Positions 12,165 to 23,890 are shown, counted from the first letter of the stretch. The stretch is 64,000 nucleotides of DNA from Arachis hypogaea (GCF_003086295.3 NC_092043.1:51178598-51242597); one strand, 5' to 3'. The notes: generated from the sequence alone by a model not told the origin. Numbers and translations: made by a program.

Positions 12165-12605
12165 ATGTGTGTTGGTCGTACCGGCGAGTTGATTGGTGCC
12201 GAACAGCAAAAGGATGTGGATAAGGCTGAGACTATGGAGAAGTCTTACAGGTCAAAAATTGAAGCTTTGGAGAAGTCACTGAAGGAGAAAAATGATGCCC
12301 TTGCTAAAGTGAAAGAGTCGGAAGAGGAGGTGACACGGCTGAGGGATCAGATTCGGCAATTGCAAGATGAGGTGAAAGTCAGTGATGTTGCGAAAGGGAG
12401 ACTCACAGCTCGTGTTCTCGAGTTGGAGGAGAATGGCATGGAGATGTTCTCCTATGGCTTTGAACGGGCTATGAGTCAGATTTCTTTGCTGGCTCCCGAA
12501 TTTGATGTTGATCAGTTAGATATGACAAAAGTGGTTATTAATGGGAAATTGGTTGTTGATGGGTCGGCGGAGGAGCATGGTGAGACTGTTCCTCCCCCTC
12601 CTTAG
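12165..12605 (+). CDS. Antisense accessory ORF of Tat element, C-terminal coiled-coil part
   Basis: 146 codons, rich in Glu, Lys and Leu with heptad-like spacing (residues about 20-90, for example KIEALEKSLKEKND and VTRLRDQIRQLQDEV), which predicts a long coiled coil, then an acidic and proline-rich end (ETVPPPP). This arrangement of PF04195-like domain followed by coiled coil is the usual form of the antisense protein in Tat-type elements. The first codons up to about residue 10 may come from the deletion junction. It ends about 300 bp from the integrase stop, facing it tail to tail. Confidence 0.6.
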   Translation: MCVGRTGELIGAEQQKDVDKAETMEKSYRSKIEALEKSLKEKNDALAKVKESEEEVTRLRDQIRQLQDEVKVSDVAKGRLTARVLELEENGMEMFSYGFERAMSQISLLAPEFDVDQLDMTKVVINGKLVVDGSAEEHGETVPPPP

Positions 12606-12909
12606 TTTATATTTGTAAACGAAATGAACTTGTTTTGTAGATGGAATGTTTATTTATTTTGAACCGTACTTGTTGATTCCGGCCGTGTTTTAGGTCGGTC
12701 TTTTGTTATTGGAACTGGAATGGTTATGAATATATTTTATAATTCATAGTTGTGTATTTGTAGATTCTAGAATGTTTGGATATACTTTGAACATAATTGG
12801 AATATATTGTGCGTCAGGCCTCGTTAAAACCCTCCTTAGGCAAAAACCCTTTTTTGGGAAAAAAGCTCTAAGGGGGAAAAAGAGTACCTTCATCCGCTAT
12901 TAGTACAGA

Positions 12910-14631
12910 TCAAGATTGGTACATTTTCAAAGAGGAAATGTTCCAGGTCCCGGCAATTGGGTTGCCTTGTAGTGTTTGCAATTGATAAGCCCCCATGCCG
13001 AGTACCTTTATGACTCGGAACGGACCTTCCCAGTTGGCGGCGAGTTTCCCATGCATTGGGGGACGTCTGGCCTCTTCCGTTTTTCTGAGCACCAAGTCTC
13101 CTATTGTGAATGCTCTAGGCGAGACTCTTTTGTTATGTTTCTTTTCTGCTATTTGCTTCGCCGCTCTTTGCCTGATGGCTGCTAGTTCCCTGGTTTCTTC
13201 GGCTAGGTCAAGCTCGGATCTGCGCGCCTGCAGGTTGTGTTGTTCGTCGTATAGGTCGGCTCTCAGAGTGGGGATGCCGATCTCAATGGGGATCAGTGCC
13301 TCGGACCCATAGACGAGCTTAAACGGTGTTTCTCCCGTTGTGGTTTGAATTGTTGTGTTGTAGCTCCATAATACTTCCGGGATTAGTTCCGCCCATTCTC
13401 CCTTAGCATTCTGAAGCTTTTTCTTTAATGCCTGCAATATAACTCTGTTAGCAGCCTCGGCCTGTCCATTAGTCTGTGGGTGTTCGACCGAGCTAAAATG
13501 ATGTTTTATATTAAAATTTTGTAAAAATGAGCGGAGCTTATTGTCTGTGAATTGTCTACCATTGTCAGATATGATTTCCCTAGGAATTCCAAATCGGCAA
13601 ATAATGTTTTTCCATATGAATGATCGTACCTTTTCGGCGGTTATCCTGGCTAATGGTTGTGCCTCTATCCATTTTGAAAAATAGTCTACTGCTACTAAGA
13701 GAAATTTTACCTGTCCTGGTGCTGTTGGAAATGGGCCGAGTATGTCGAGCCCCCATCTATGGAATGGCCAGCTTACCTCCATGGTGTGTAATAGCTCGGC
13801 CGGCCTGGTGGATATGGCTACGTGCTTCTGACAGTTCTCACACGCTTTGACCTTTGTGATACAGTCCCTCTTCAAGGTCGGCCAGTAATACCCTGTTCGG
13901 ATGATCTTAGCTGCTAGTGCTCGTCCTCCGATGTGGTTTCCGCAGACTCCCTCGTGGACCTCGTCTATTACTTCTTTTGCTTCGTCGTTGGTTAGGCATC
14001 TTAGCAGCGGTTGTGAGAATCCTCGTCTATAGAGTTTTCCACCAATGCTGGTGTAAAGACTGGCTTTTCGCCTGAAATTTTGTGGTTTGAGCTCGTGTCT
14101 TGGTACGGCACCTGTACTAATATATTCAAGAAAAGGGGTTCTCCAATCATGGAGATGGTTAACATTTATCACATGTAGTAGCTCGGTACTTGGTTTTTCA
14201 AGTGAGAGCTGTGTTAGTGCAGATGTTTGTGTGTTTGCTCTTGTAGCTGCGAGTTTGGATAGTATATCTGCTCTTACATTTTGTTCTCTTTTAACATGCA
14301 GTATGTTAAATGAATTGAATTTCGAAATAAGATCCTTTGCTAGGAGCCAGTATTGCTCGAGCAGCGGATCTTTTACCTGGAATTCTCCTCGGATTTGTTG
14401 GACTACGAGGAGGGAGTCACAATATGTGGTCAGGCTCTGCACTTGGGAGTTGAGGGCGAGCTTGAGTCCTGCGATGAGGGTGTAGAGGGGATGAGGTTCG
14501 TTCCGATGTAATTGGTAAAGGCCGTTGTTCGTATCTTTGACTAGGAGTGTGATCTTGCTTAAGGAGTGGGTTTTGTTGTTATGGATAAGGGGCCGAGGGT
14601 AACGGGCGTGGCCGAAAATATCGCTATTCAA
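12910..14631 (-). CDS. Truncated gypsy pol: LTR-derived leader fused to RNase H and integrase
   Basis: A 573-codon open frame with no stop. Residues 1-51 are translated from LTR U3 and are an artefact of the deletion. Residues 52-131 are the C-terminal half of RNase H (CDSLL at 71, RADILSKLA near 120). Residues 226-267 are the integrase zinc module with His226, His233, Cys264 and Cys267. The integrase core shows Asp296 (GLDILGPF), Asp356 (ISDNG) and Glu392 (GQAEAANR), with 35 residues between the last two, the classic DD35E spacing. A C-terminal domain (IGDLVLRKTEEA, WEGPF) follows. Integrase looks intact, but reverse transcriptase and gag are absent, so the copy cannot move alone. Confidence 0.85.
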   Translation of the reverse strand: MNSDIFGHARYPRPLIHNNKTHSLSKITLLVKDTNNGLYQLHRNEPHPLYTLIAGLKLALNSQVQSLTTYCDSLLVVQQIRGEFQVKDPLLEQYWLLAKDLISKFNSFNILHVKREQNVRADILSKLAATRANTQTSALTQLSLEKPSTELLHVINVNHLHDWRTPFLEYISTGAVPRHELKPQNFRRKASLYTSIGGKLYRRGFSQPLLRCLTNDEAKEVIDEVHEGVCGNHIGGRALAAKIIRTGYYWPTLKRDCITKVKACENCQKHVAISTRPAELLHTMEVSWPFHRWGLDILGPFPTAPGQVKFLLVAVDYFSKWIEAQPLARITAEKVRSFIWKNIICRFGIPREIISDNGRQFTDNKLRSFLQNFNIKHHFSSVEHPQTNGQAEAANRVILQALKKKLQNAKGEWAELIPEVLWSYNTTIQTTTGETPFKLVYGSEALIPIEIGIPTLRADLYDEQHNLQARRSELDLAEETRELAAIRQRAAKQIAEKKHNKRVSPRAFTIGDLVLRKTEEARRPPMHGKLAANWEGPFRVIKVLGMGAYQLQTLQGNPIAGTWNISSLKMYQS

Positions 14632-14746
14632 GCTGATGACTTAGCAGGGGAGTGTTAATTTGGTTATTCCGGGCTGATCTGTTGGGGCGAGTATATGTTG
14701 CCTAGCTGGAGCTAACCCTAAGGCCGAGATTATCGGGGACACGTCA
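14480..14746 (-). repeat. Truncated 5' LTR (U3 only) of the Tat-type element
   Basis: 267 bp nearly identical to 10895-11162. Homology stops sharply at 14480, where the sequence becomes RNase H coding. The TATA box, R and U5 are missing, so this copy lacks its promoter. Confidence 0.85.
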
Positions 14747-14751
14747 ATACT

Positions 14752-17458
14752 AATTAATAAGAATTAGTGGGAACCTTCTTTGATATATATGTGTTTAAAT
14801 AATATTACTAACAACATCAGTTGAACATTGGATTATATATATCCACCTAATAATTAATTAGATAAGAGAAAATTTAATTTCGTGTTTTATTGAGGCATAG
14901 CCTTGTGTGTGGTTCGGGTTATAGCCGTTGGAATTGAGAGATCTCTATGTATTGCTATGAATATATGTGAAGGTGTGTGCAGTGAAAGAGAACACACAAT
15001 AATATTCAGTTTCTCATATTCATAAGGCTGTTTTTATTTGGAGAGAGAGGACACTCACATAGAGATATAGAAATAAACTTAATATATTCAAAAATATTGT
15101 ATTTTATGTCCATCTTAATAAAAAAATAAGAAAATACTAATAAAAGATAATTTATTTTTATTTTTTTTTTAATTTTTATCAATTTTTTATAATTATATTT
15201 TTATTAATATATTTTTTAAATAAAAAATAAAAAAAAAAAATTTATAATTTATTTTAATTTACTACTAAATAAAATATAAAAATTTATATTTTTATATTTT
15301 ATTTTTAATATTTTATCTTATTTTGTTCTCAAAAACACGCTTATTAATTAGTAGTATTCAGCTGTCTTTTCTCTTTAGCTCTAATCATATCTTGGCCTGA
15401 GCCTATCCATTTGTCATACAATTGAAAGGTATTAAAAAACTAGAAGGGTGAAACTTTATATTACTATATATATTAGGGTAACAATTGACCCCAGAATGAG
15501 TATAAATTTTATTCTTTTAAATTTCATCTTTTTCTTTATAAATAATCGAACTAAATAAACACATTCTTTATTGGTCCCTGCTAACTGCAGAAATAAATTC
15601 ACAAATTGATTTTTAGTCTTTTAGAATATTATTAGATAAATTAATTTTCAGTAAAACGAAGAATAAATTAATCCTGTACCTTTTATAAAATTTAAACCAT
15701 TAAACCCATTTTAGAAAAATGAATGTCTAATTTGTCACTCTTTGAAGAATTTTAGAAATTAATTTATCTTGTTATTATTAACAATTAATTTATGTAATAT
15801 TCTAAAAGATCAGAGGTAAATTCGTTAATTTTGTTTTATTAAAAGATAAAATATCCCCACCTCAAATATAAATAATTAAAAAACCCATTTAAAATATCAG
15901 TCAGTAAATATGCATCCAATGCAACCAAACATACCTTAAAGAATCATTTAATTGAGTTTTGTATGAAGTAGTTGGACCTTTTTATATCTTTGGTACCTAT
16001 GATTATGACATGTATGTAGTGGATTAGTAAGCGATGGGAGATAATGAATGCATTCAACAGTATAAATATGTTTTTTTTTATGTCAAAAGTATTATTATTT
16101 ATATTATTTTTTTCTTAATTTAAATTTTTTAAAAATTGATTTTATGATATTATAAAGTTTTATATCTAGAATTTAATCTTTGATAAATTTTAAAAAAGAT
16201 ATAACATAAGACAGATAAAAAAAAGAAAGAAATATCTATACAAAAAATCAAATAAATCTAATATAAATCTTGGTTAAAAGAATATATTAAAGATATATAT
16301 AATTATTTATATAATTTTTATTTTATTAATTTTATTTTTTTAAAATAATTTCACGACAATTTTTTAGTTAATTAATTGTGCATCGTAAGTAAATATACCA
16401 AGCTATGAGATTATATTGAAGGCTTTACACTCATTATATAATATAATGTTTTCATTATTGTTTTCTAGTTACTGTAATTGAAAGCTGAATTAGTTTAACC
16501 CGTTTATTGACCCACCAATCAAATTTAATTTCATACTCAAATATGTGGTTTCCTTGTTTTTTTTAATATGAGCTAGTTAGACCAAAGCTGTAAAAGACAC
16601 ATATCCAGTGAATTCATACAGTTAATAGATCAAGGCGTGTAGGACTCTCTAATTAGGGGAGTTCTGAAAGAATTTATCATGTTCATTAAATAAAACTATC
16701 ACATGTTACAAAGGCGATAATATTATTTTTTGGACAAAATAAGAAAATGAGCATGAATTAATGTTCTCATCATGCTATGTCATTACAACTTCAAAACGCA
16801 ATGCATCGATTACATGAAATGGGAAATGAATGATTTGGTGACAAATTCAAATGAATAAACTCAAACCATAAATTAAAAGTCACATATACATATACATGCA
16901 AAACAAATTTGTTTCCTTTATATATATATATAACCGATTACTCAACAGATATTGAAACCAATCGGTTCTAATATAATCGGATTAACCGTTTCTCTCTACA
17001 ACCCTATAAGTGAGAACATAATATATGTCTTTGTGTTTTCTTTTTTACTTTACTTGATTTTCTGTTGAAGATGGTTTACATCTGGTCCTACACTGATTTC
17101 AGTACATGTCACATTCAATTTTGTCTTCACTTGCAAAAATTCAATGTTCTTGCTTGACTGTACAAGCGTTTATTCAAAATGAGATATGATACTTTTACAG
17201 TTGTTCTAATATGAGATTTATATGATGTGAATTTTACTGTTTTTTTATTATTCGTGTGAGTTATTTTTCTCTTTTTAGTCCATAATTATATATTATTTAA
17301 CAAGTATTTTATTTTTTATACAAACGAATTTTATTTTATTGATTCTGAATTTTGTTCTAATATATTTGGCTTTCTTATTCTATTTCGTAAATAAAAATAT
17401 CATCTATGAGACTTTCGTGAAAGAGGATAAACATGGAATAAAATTGAATTGTTTAATT
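14752..17458. other. AT-rich intergenic DNA, nothing recognised
   Basis: Very AT-rich, especially 15110-15310. I find no gene, RNA gene or element boundary. Confidence 0.5.
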
Positions 17459-18835
17459 CACTATAAAAAAATTGTTGAGTATCATCGGAATTTTCGTCGA
17501 ATTTAGCGTCACGTGTTATCGTCAGATTTACAAGCAAAAATTGAAACAATTTTGTCGTGTCAAACATTTTCCATTTGATTCGCTATTCCGACAGTAAAGT
17601 CGTTGGTAATATATAATTGGAGGGAAAATGGAAAACTTGGCGTGGATTCGTTTAACACAATTTAGTGCGACGCGGCGTTTTGGTCACTCGTAAAACATTA
17701 TCGTCAGATTTATTCGCCAGTAAATTCAACGGTAACAATCCCTAAAATTTGAAGCGCGAATCCTCTCCTCCTTCATTTCAAATCCCCCGCCTCTCTCTCT
17801 CTATCATCTCTTCTCCCACTCTCTCTCTAAGCCTCTCCCCGCCGCTGTCAGCAGTCCCTCTGCAGCCTACTTTCGCCGCCTCCTCTCCCCTCACCCTCTG
17901 CAGCCCTCTCTCTCTAACCCTCTCCCTCAACATCCTCTCCAGCAGCCCTTTTCCCTCTCGCCGCACCATCCACCTCTATCAGTCGCCACCAATAGTGCCG
18001 GCACTCCAACATTCTCCTGTCACCACTGTCGTCGTTGTTACCGTTGTTACTGCTATTGCTATTGCTGCCATTACTATCGCCACGGTCCTTTTCTCTGTTC
18101 TCTTTTCTACTCTACATTTCAGGTTCTTCTTTATTTTAATATTAATTTCAATCTTTATTTTAGTTATCCTTAGTATTATTATAGATTTTAGTTGTTAATT
18201 AGTATTTTGTTCGATTTCGATTTAATTTTTAGTTTTAGAGGATTTAGTTTGTTAAGATAAGTTAAATTTAAAGTATTAAGTTTTAAGTTGTTGAAAAGTG
18301 TTTGGAATTGTGAATGAATTGATCGATTAAAATTATTAGTTTGGATATTCTGCTGGAAATGTTGTAAATTACTGTAGCTAGTATATTGTTAATATTGACT
18401 TGTCAATTAGAGTTGAAAGAATGCTTGGTTGTGCTATTTGATATGTTTGATGCTTTTGAATGCCAAGTGTTCAATAATATGTCTCTTGTAATAATTGAGT
18501 TTTTGGTGTGTATGTAGTGATATAATGCCACATTGGTTTGTTTGTAAACTTACTTTCAATCACTGTATATCACACTTTAAAACTTTGCTTTTGCACAAAT
18601 TCACCATAAATTGTTGTTCTATTTTGTATGTATATTAATATTTTTAGATTTGGTGAATTTAATTGAGTTTTGACTGATGATGTGGATTGAGTTTCGTTGG
18701 ATTTGTGGGAACCGTAAATGTGGATATATGTTCAATTTTAGGGGAGCTTATGTCAATTTTTTTTAAAATAATATAGATATTGAAGAATTTTTATTGTATA
18801 TGCTAATTAGTGTTAATTGGTATTTTCTTTGCAGA

Positions 18836-20130
18836 CACGACGATAAGTAGCAGAGGTATCACAAGTCGGTCTCGTGGTCGTGGTAGAAGGAGGATTTCCA
18901 CCGGTACCCCAGTGACTTCTCATTCATCGGCTCATCACCCTCTATCCCGACGATGTCTGTGACGTCACAGGTGGGTCTACCAGACCAGCAGTTCAACATT
19001 GTCTCGAAACCCAACTATGTGGCTCCTTCTGTTACGCCCCCTCCAACTCTGGTTCAACTATAGAGACTACGGTGCCGGAATCCTCTACTGCGTCCCAGTC
19101 AGATGTCCCTCAAACACTGCTCATTATACGGATGAAGATTCGGCCTGATGGCATGACAACGTGAATACTATTTTAACGTCTTTTATTCGTAATTCATTTT
19201 AAATTTGTTAAGTTGTATCTATTTTTATGTGCTTGCTAATCTTAAATTTTTTATTGATAGGTTTGCACCAAACAAAAATGTATGTACATAGAAGATCTTC
19301 AATGTGATTAAGTCCATGTATGATAACCCATGGCTAAGCTACACGAAGATCCCTGCTGAGACCAGAGAGTGATGGTTTCAAAAGTGGGTGATAAGAACCC
19401 AATGTTGTTGAATTAACTGTATTTTAACTATATTTTATTTCGACTAACTAATGTATTAAAATACTTTGTGCAATACAAATTTATATAGGATAGGGAACAT
19501 AATCCCATGATTAGGAAGATCTACGACCACCGGATAGATAAACAACTTCAGCAGATGATACAGGACGTTCGTGAGGGTGCGACCACCTCGCAACTTGGAT
19601 CTGTCCAGATATTAGGAAGGCACTAGACATCCATTTTAGTACTGATGAGGGGTTCAGGCGCTGTCATCTGACGAACAAAGCTAACAGGACATTGCCAAGG
19701 TTGTTGAAGTATACTGGTTGGTCGGCAACCTTCATGAAGACAAAGAGTAGGCTGGTATGTAGTTTACTAATATTTGTTAATTATTACTTGAATTAATTGT
19801 TACTTGCTTTATTTTATTACTTCGTTTCAATATGTGTAATCGAAGTCGTTGGGTGTGATTCGATATTGGTGGAAACCTTCAAGTATACCCATACGTTAAA
19901 AGCCAACAAGAAAAGATTTGCTGATAAGCGGTCTGCGGCTCATTATGTGAGTTTTTAATTAATTCTAAGTTTAAAATGTATTCGGTTTAAAGTCAATTAA
20001 CTATCATCCTAATCACAACATGTGTCACAGAGGAGGACTATACGCAGAGATTGGAGGCTGCACCCAACAATCTCAGCCTAGTGGGGATGACCCAAAATCT
20101 GATGCCTCAGTTGTCGATCCTAATAGGGTT
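18836..20130 (+). pseudogene. CACTA-associated Transposase_24-like gene (PF03004), decayed
   Basis: The plus-strand reading is in pieces. Near 18850 there is an Arg-Gly-rich start (GRGR-type); at 19260-19400, VIKSMYDNPWLSYTKIP; at 19500-19750, MIRKIYDHRIDKQLQQMIQD and, one frame over, KALDIHFSTDEGFRRCHLTN followed by KYTGWSATFMKTKSRL; at 19860-20130, VETFKYTHTLKANKKRFADK, then DYTQRLEAA and SDASVVDPNRVWY. These match the plant Ptta/En/Spm protein. GT-AG introns separate the blocks (for example 19948-20029). Frameshifts near 19580 and 20060 and stops show it is not functional. The TNP2-type catalytic transposase of CACTA elements is not seen. Confidence 0.7.
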
Positions 20131-20237
20131 TGGTACAAAAATAAAAATAAAAAAAATATTTTCACAAACCATTCAGTCATATTATTTTTTATGTTGATTA
20201 CTTGGACATGAAATTCATTGTAATATATAAGAGAAAG

Positions 20238-21247
20238 TAGGGGTGGTACAGCGGGTCAACCCCGCTCTGTCTCTCCCCGCCACAAAACGGAACGGACTGG
20301 CTCACCCTGCCAAAGTGATACGGGCTGAACTTGCAAAGGGTGGACTGGCGAGATGCCCACCTTCTCTCTCTATTTTTCCTTTTTTAAATAGTCTATATTT
20401 ATATAACAAATATACATCAACAGTAGTAACTTAAAAAAGGTTCAACAATCAACACAGTTCCACATTCAAAATCAAAATAGTAGATAAGAGGACAAAAAAA
20501 CTTAAAAACAACAGACAACTAAAAACAGATAAGCAACCATAATAGAAAAAATTAGAGACAATTAGCACCTATAATGAAATCAAAAGCTCCACAACAGAAC
20601 TAATATAGTACCAACGAACTAGTTTGGTAAAATTTTAAAAATAAAAGAAAAAACATCAATTGTACCAACCTGAAAATTAAAACTGCCAGAGTGAAGGGTT
20701 GGCCGGCTGGGTGAGCGCCACCACGGCTAGCCCGTGATTAACGGCTGAGCTGAGACACTGAGAAGTTGTTGGTATGTGTTGACGGTGGAGGAGAAGGTTG
20801 GCCGTTGCACGTTTAGGGCAGAGGAGGCTCGCTGCCGATGGTACTTGCTAGACTACAGTTGGTGCTTGATGTTGCTGTTGGTGCTTGCTTGAAGTCGCAC
20901 GATGATGAATATGTTGATTCTAGAAGCTTCGAACATGATAAAAACGTTGATGCTTGGAGTTTTGATGATGAAGTTGATGAAGAGAGAATAAGAATAAAGG
21001 GGACAAGTGACATGATTGTGATTCTAAATGTCTGTTTGATGGGGTGAAAGAAAAAAAGAAAATGATGGTTTAATTTTAAGGTTTGATATAATACCAAAAT
21101 ATCTTTTGTTTTAAAAATATTAAAGTCTCAGTCCGTCTCGTCTCCATTCGAACTTGTAAACTTAGCGATAAAGTTTTTTGTCTAATCCATTATTTTTGAC
21201 GAATTTAGCGGATCGGTCTAACGAATTTAATCCCATTACCACCGGCA
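20238..21247. mobile_element. Non-autonomous hAT element nested in the CACTA element
   Basis: A perfect 8-bp TSD, AGAGAAAG, flanks it (20230-20237 and 21248-21255). The ends are TAGGGGTGGTA on the left and TGCCGGTGGTA read inward from the right. The left arm is GC-rich (CCCGC words), as in other plant hAT MITEs. Open frames at 20813-21097 have no known domain. It was inserted after the CACTA element. Confidence 0.8.
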
Positions 21248-21352
21248 AGAGAAAGTGATACAAGGCAACTATAGAATAATGGGTTAAGTAAAAGATGGAT
21301 ATAAGTCACAGTCATATAGAATGTTGTGGAATTTTCAACATTTTTTGTAGTG

Positions 21353-22499
21353 CATGTCCTATGATTGATTGGGTAAAAATGTTTGAATTTATGTGTTTGA
21401 CAACGAAACATATGTAATGTCTTATCAGACGCGCACATGTACATAGAAAGAGAAAGGGAAGAGTCCTACTGTTATGTACAAGGCAGATTTGTTAAATTGA
21501 ACGCATGCAAAGGTAAATGCAGATAACTTAGTTAAATGTTTTTTCTTTTTTGTCCATGTCAACGCACGCGCGTGCACGTGTTTACAAATATTAGACACTT
21601 CTTCTTATTGACTCTGTCCCCGCGATCTAATATTATTCTTAGGAGTAAATAAAATATGCAATTCAAATATTAGTTACCAGAACCATTAATGGTCATTCTT
21701 CCTCCAAGATCTGCTCATATATATAGAATCAAGAAAAACAAGATCAACCATGTAGCGTACCTATTGCTCTCATCCTACCATTATTTTTAATCCAACTTGA
21801 CACAAAACATCTATAATAAGAATTAATTACATTATCTTTTACCAACTTATTAGATATTATTATATAAGATCTTATATCATTATACTTTATAGTTATGTAA
21901 ATATAACACCGCCTTATTTTTAAATTATCGTAAAATTATTTATTATAAAAGTTTAAATTATTTAATAAAAACACAAAAATACTTATATATCTAACATAAT
22001 CTAATTCTAGAATTTAGTTTTTGACTTATATAAATTTTATTATCAAATCATAAATAGTTATATATCTAATACTTACATCATATAAGATGTATAGAAATAT
22101 ATAAAAATTATTATGTACACACAAAGAATCAATTATCAAATTAATCATATATAAATACATGTATTATTTAATTAATTTTTAATATGAATTTTATATTTTA
22201 AATATATTTTATACCGTATCTAATTTGGTAGCAGATAGTAATATTATGTAATGTAAGGAAAAAAACTACAATTAAACCCTAGAATAATGATAATGATAAT
22301 TTAGGTCATTGCAACCATAACAATAGCAAAGTATCAAAAGGACCAAAATAGTATAAATTCACAAGATTATTACTGACATCACAAAATATTCATACATGGT
22401 TTACTTAAAATCAATTAAGACAAGCAACAACACCAAAAGACAGAGAATAAATGACAACAGAATGGCTTCTCTTGTACCCTCAGAATTCAGTTTCCATAG
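21353..22499. other. Intergenic DNA downstream of the NAC gene
   Basis: AT-rich, no gene recognised. The part nearest 22400-22499 is probably the NAC 3' untranslated region, but no clear cleavage signal could be fixed. Confidence 0.5.
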
Positions 22500-23617
22500 C
22501 TACTTGATCTGAACCTGGTAATTCCAGAGGCTAGAAAGGTCCTGTGGGGCAACAACAGAAGTGATTCCATTGTTGTTGTTGTTGTTGGCATCAACAAGAG
22601 AAGTTTGATGATGGGCCATTTCCCTCTCTCCAGGCTTGAAACCATTCCTGAGGTTTGAAGAATTGTTTTGAAGCAAGGCTCTGAGAATTGAATGGTCATG
22701 AGTGGTGTAGCCGGAAGCGGAATATGTGGAACTTGGTGGTTGAGCATGTTGCATTGGCATCCCTTGAGAAGAGTAGAATGAATCAGCAACAAAAGGGGTG
22801 TTGCTAAATGGATCAAAGATCCCAACTTGGTTGTGAATGATTGGATTGGAGAAGCAGGGCACGTAAGGTGCTGTAGTAGCAGTGTTGGAAGGTGATGATG
22901 AGGAATCTGCCAATGGTGGCAAGAAAACAGAAGAGTCCAACCTCATTATCCCGGTAAGATGGATTTTCTTGGCGGCTGAAGACTTCTGAAACACCCTGCA
23001 AATCACCCACTCGTTCTGCACAAGCTAGAACTAGTTAATGATGATGGATGTATGAGTTTGAAAACAGAGGAGAAGAAAAGGAGGTACCTTTGCAGATTTG
23101 GGGAGGTTGTGGGGATTGAATTTACCATGAAGCCTGAACTCATGCATGACCCAATCAGATTTCTCACCTTTGGGAGCCCTACCTTTGTAGAAGACAAGGG
23201 TCTTCTTCATGCCAACAAGTGATTTGCCTCTGTATATCTCCTTGTCTTTTCCAGTGGCCTTCCAATACCCTGCTTCTGTTGCTCTGTTTGTCCTCAATCC
23301 TGTTGGGTACTTTCTGTCCCTTACACAGAAAAAGTACCACTCTTTTTCACCCATTTTCGCCTTCCCTAAACAATATAATCTTTATATATATGTATTTCAA
23401 CAAAACCAAATAAGAAACTGAATTAGTTTAGTATGAACTCACATGGCAAATCCCAAGGCTCAGACCTATTCAAGTCCACCTCAGCAATGGCTCTGGCTGA
23501 AAAGTTAGTGTCAATAACCTTGTTGTATAGGTAATGACTTATAAGCTCTTCATCAGTTGGGTGAAACCTGAATCCCGGTGGCAAATCCATCTCAACCTCT
23601 GAACAAATGTTTTCCAT
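22500..23617 (-). CDS. NAC100: NAC-domain transcription factor, NAC100-like
   Basis: A nuclear DNA-binding regulator of the plant NAC family. Three exons on the minus strand: 23443-23617, 23088-23365 and 22500-23015, all with GT-AG junctions, giving 322 aa. The NAC domain (residues about 11-160) shows [19 protein letters not shown] (A), SEPWDLP (B), [20 protein letters not shown] and [12 protein letters not shown] (C), [14 protein letters not shown] (D) and [10 protein letters not shown] (E). The intron positions, including a Trp codon split between exons 1 and 2, are those usual for NAC genes. The C-terminus is Ser/Asn-rich and likely activating. The start at 23617 (MENIC) is preferred over an in-frame ATG at 23638 because family members begin this way. 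The miR164 site at 22847-22867 places it with the CUC/NAC100/ORE1 group; NAC100 as against its paralogues NAC079/080 is a judgement. Confidence 0.93.
22847..22867 (-). promoter_or_regulatory. miR164 target site in NAC exon 3
   Basis: The plus strand reads TGGAGAAGCAGGGCACGT then AAG; the first 18 bases are identical to plant miR164, so the minus-strand mRNA is complementary to it with mismatches only in the last three. It encodes YVPCFS, the conserved target peptide of miR164-regulated NAC genes. Cleavage of the mRNA is expected from established knowledge. Confidence 0.9.
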
Positions 23618-23890
23618 TTGATATGTAAGAACCCCCAAAATGAAAGGGTGAATTCTAGGAATTGCTGATGAGAATCGAAAGAGAAGAGATCGAGTATGCA
23701 GAAAGTGGGAAAGAAAAGGTGATGAGAATCATGGAAGTGATCGAGAGAGATTTGAAAAAAAAGCTGAGAGAAAAAGAATCCCCCTAAATACCAGTGTGTG
23801 TGTTTGTGTTTGTGTTTGTATTTCAAAGAAAGAAAGAAACGTGGAATGTAAGGCAACCCAGTTGGTCGTTTATTGCCCACTTTCTTCAAC

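Larger units (their letters stand above)
10640..14746 (-). mobile_element. Young, internally deleted Ty3/gypsy Tat-type retrotransposon
   Basis: Bounded by a perfect 5-bp TSD, ATACT (10635-10639 and 14747-14751). The ends are TGTTCCG... and ...ACACGTCA, giving the expected TG/CA. Pol genes run on the minus strand, so 10640-11162 is the 3' LTR, followed at 11163-11178 by the polypurine tract (minus strand CTTGGGGGCTA). A fragment of the 5' LTR (14480-14746) is fused directly to RNase H. The 5' LTR remainder, primer-binding site, gag, protease, reverse transcriptase and part of RNase H are gone. The plus-strand accessory ORF between integrase and the 3' LTR is typical of the Tat lineage. Confidence 0.85.
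17459..21352 (+). mobile_element. Decayed CACTA (En/Spm) transposon
   Basis: The left end begins CACTATAAAAAAATTGTTGA at 17459; the right end, read inward from 21352, begins CACTACAAAAAATGTTGA, an inverted pair with the CACTA signature. Between them lie CT-rich 5' sequence (17750-17950) and a decayed gene of the Ptta/En/Spm transposase type (18836-20130). The 3-bp flanks (ATT and CAT) do not match, so one end may have been altered. A hAT element with its own TSD is inserted at 20238. Confidence 0.7.

Noticed and set aside
14881..15060. Possible LTR or leader because of GC-richer sequence after the Tat element
   Set aside because: No matching second copy, no TG/CA edges and no primer site; left as unannotated flank.
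17749..18198. 149-codon plus-strand frame with hydrophobic C-terminus
   Set aside because: It sits in the CT-rich 5' region of the CACTA element; composition explains it.
20813..21097. 94-codon Ser-rich minus-strand frame as a gene
   Set aside because: It lies entirely inside the nested hAT element and has no domain.
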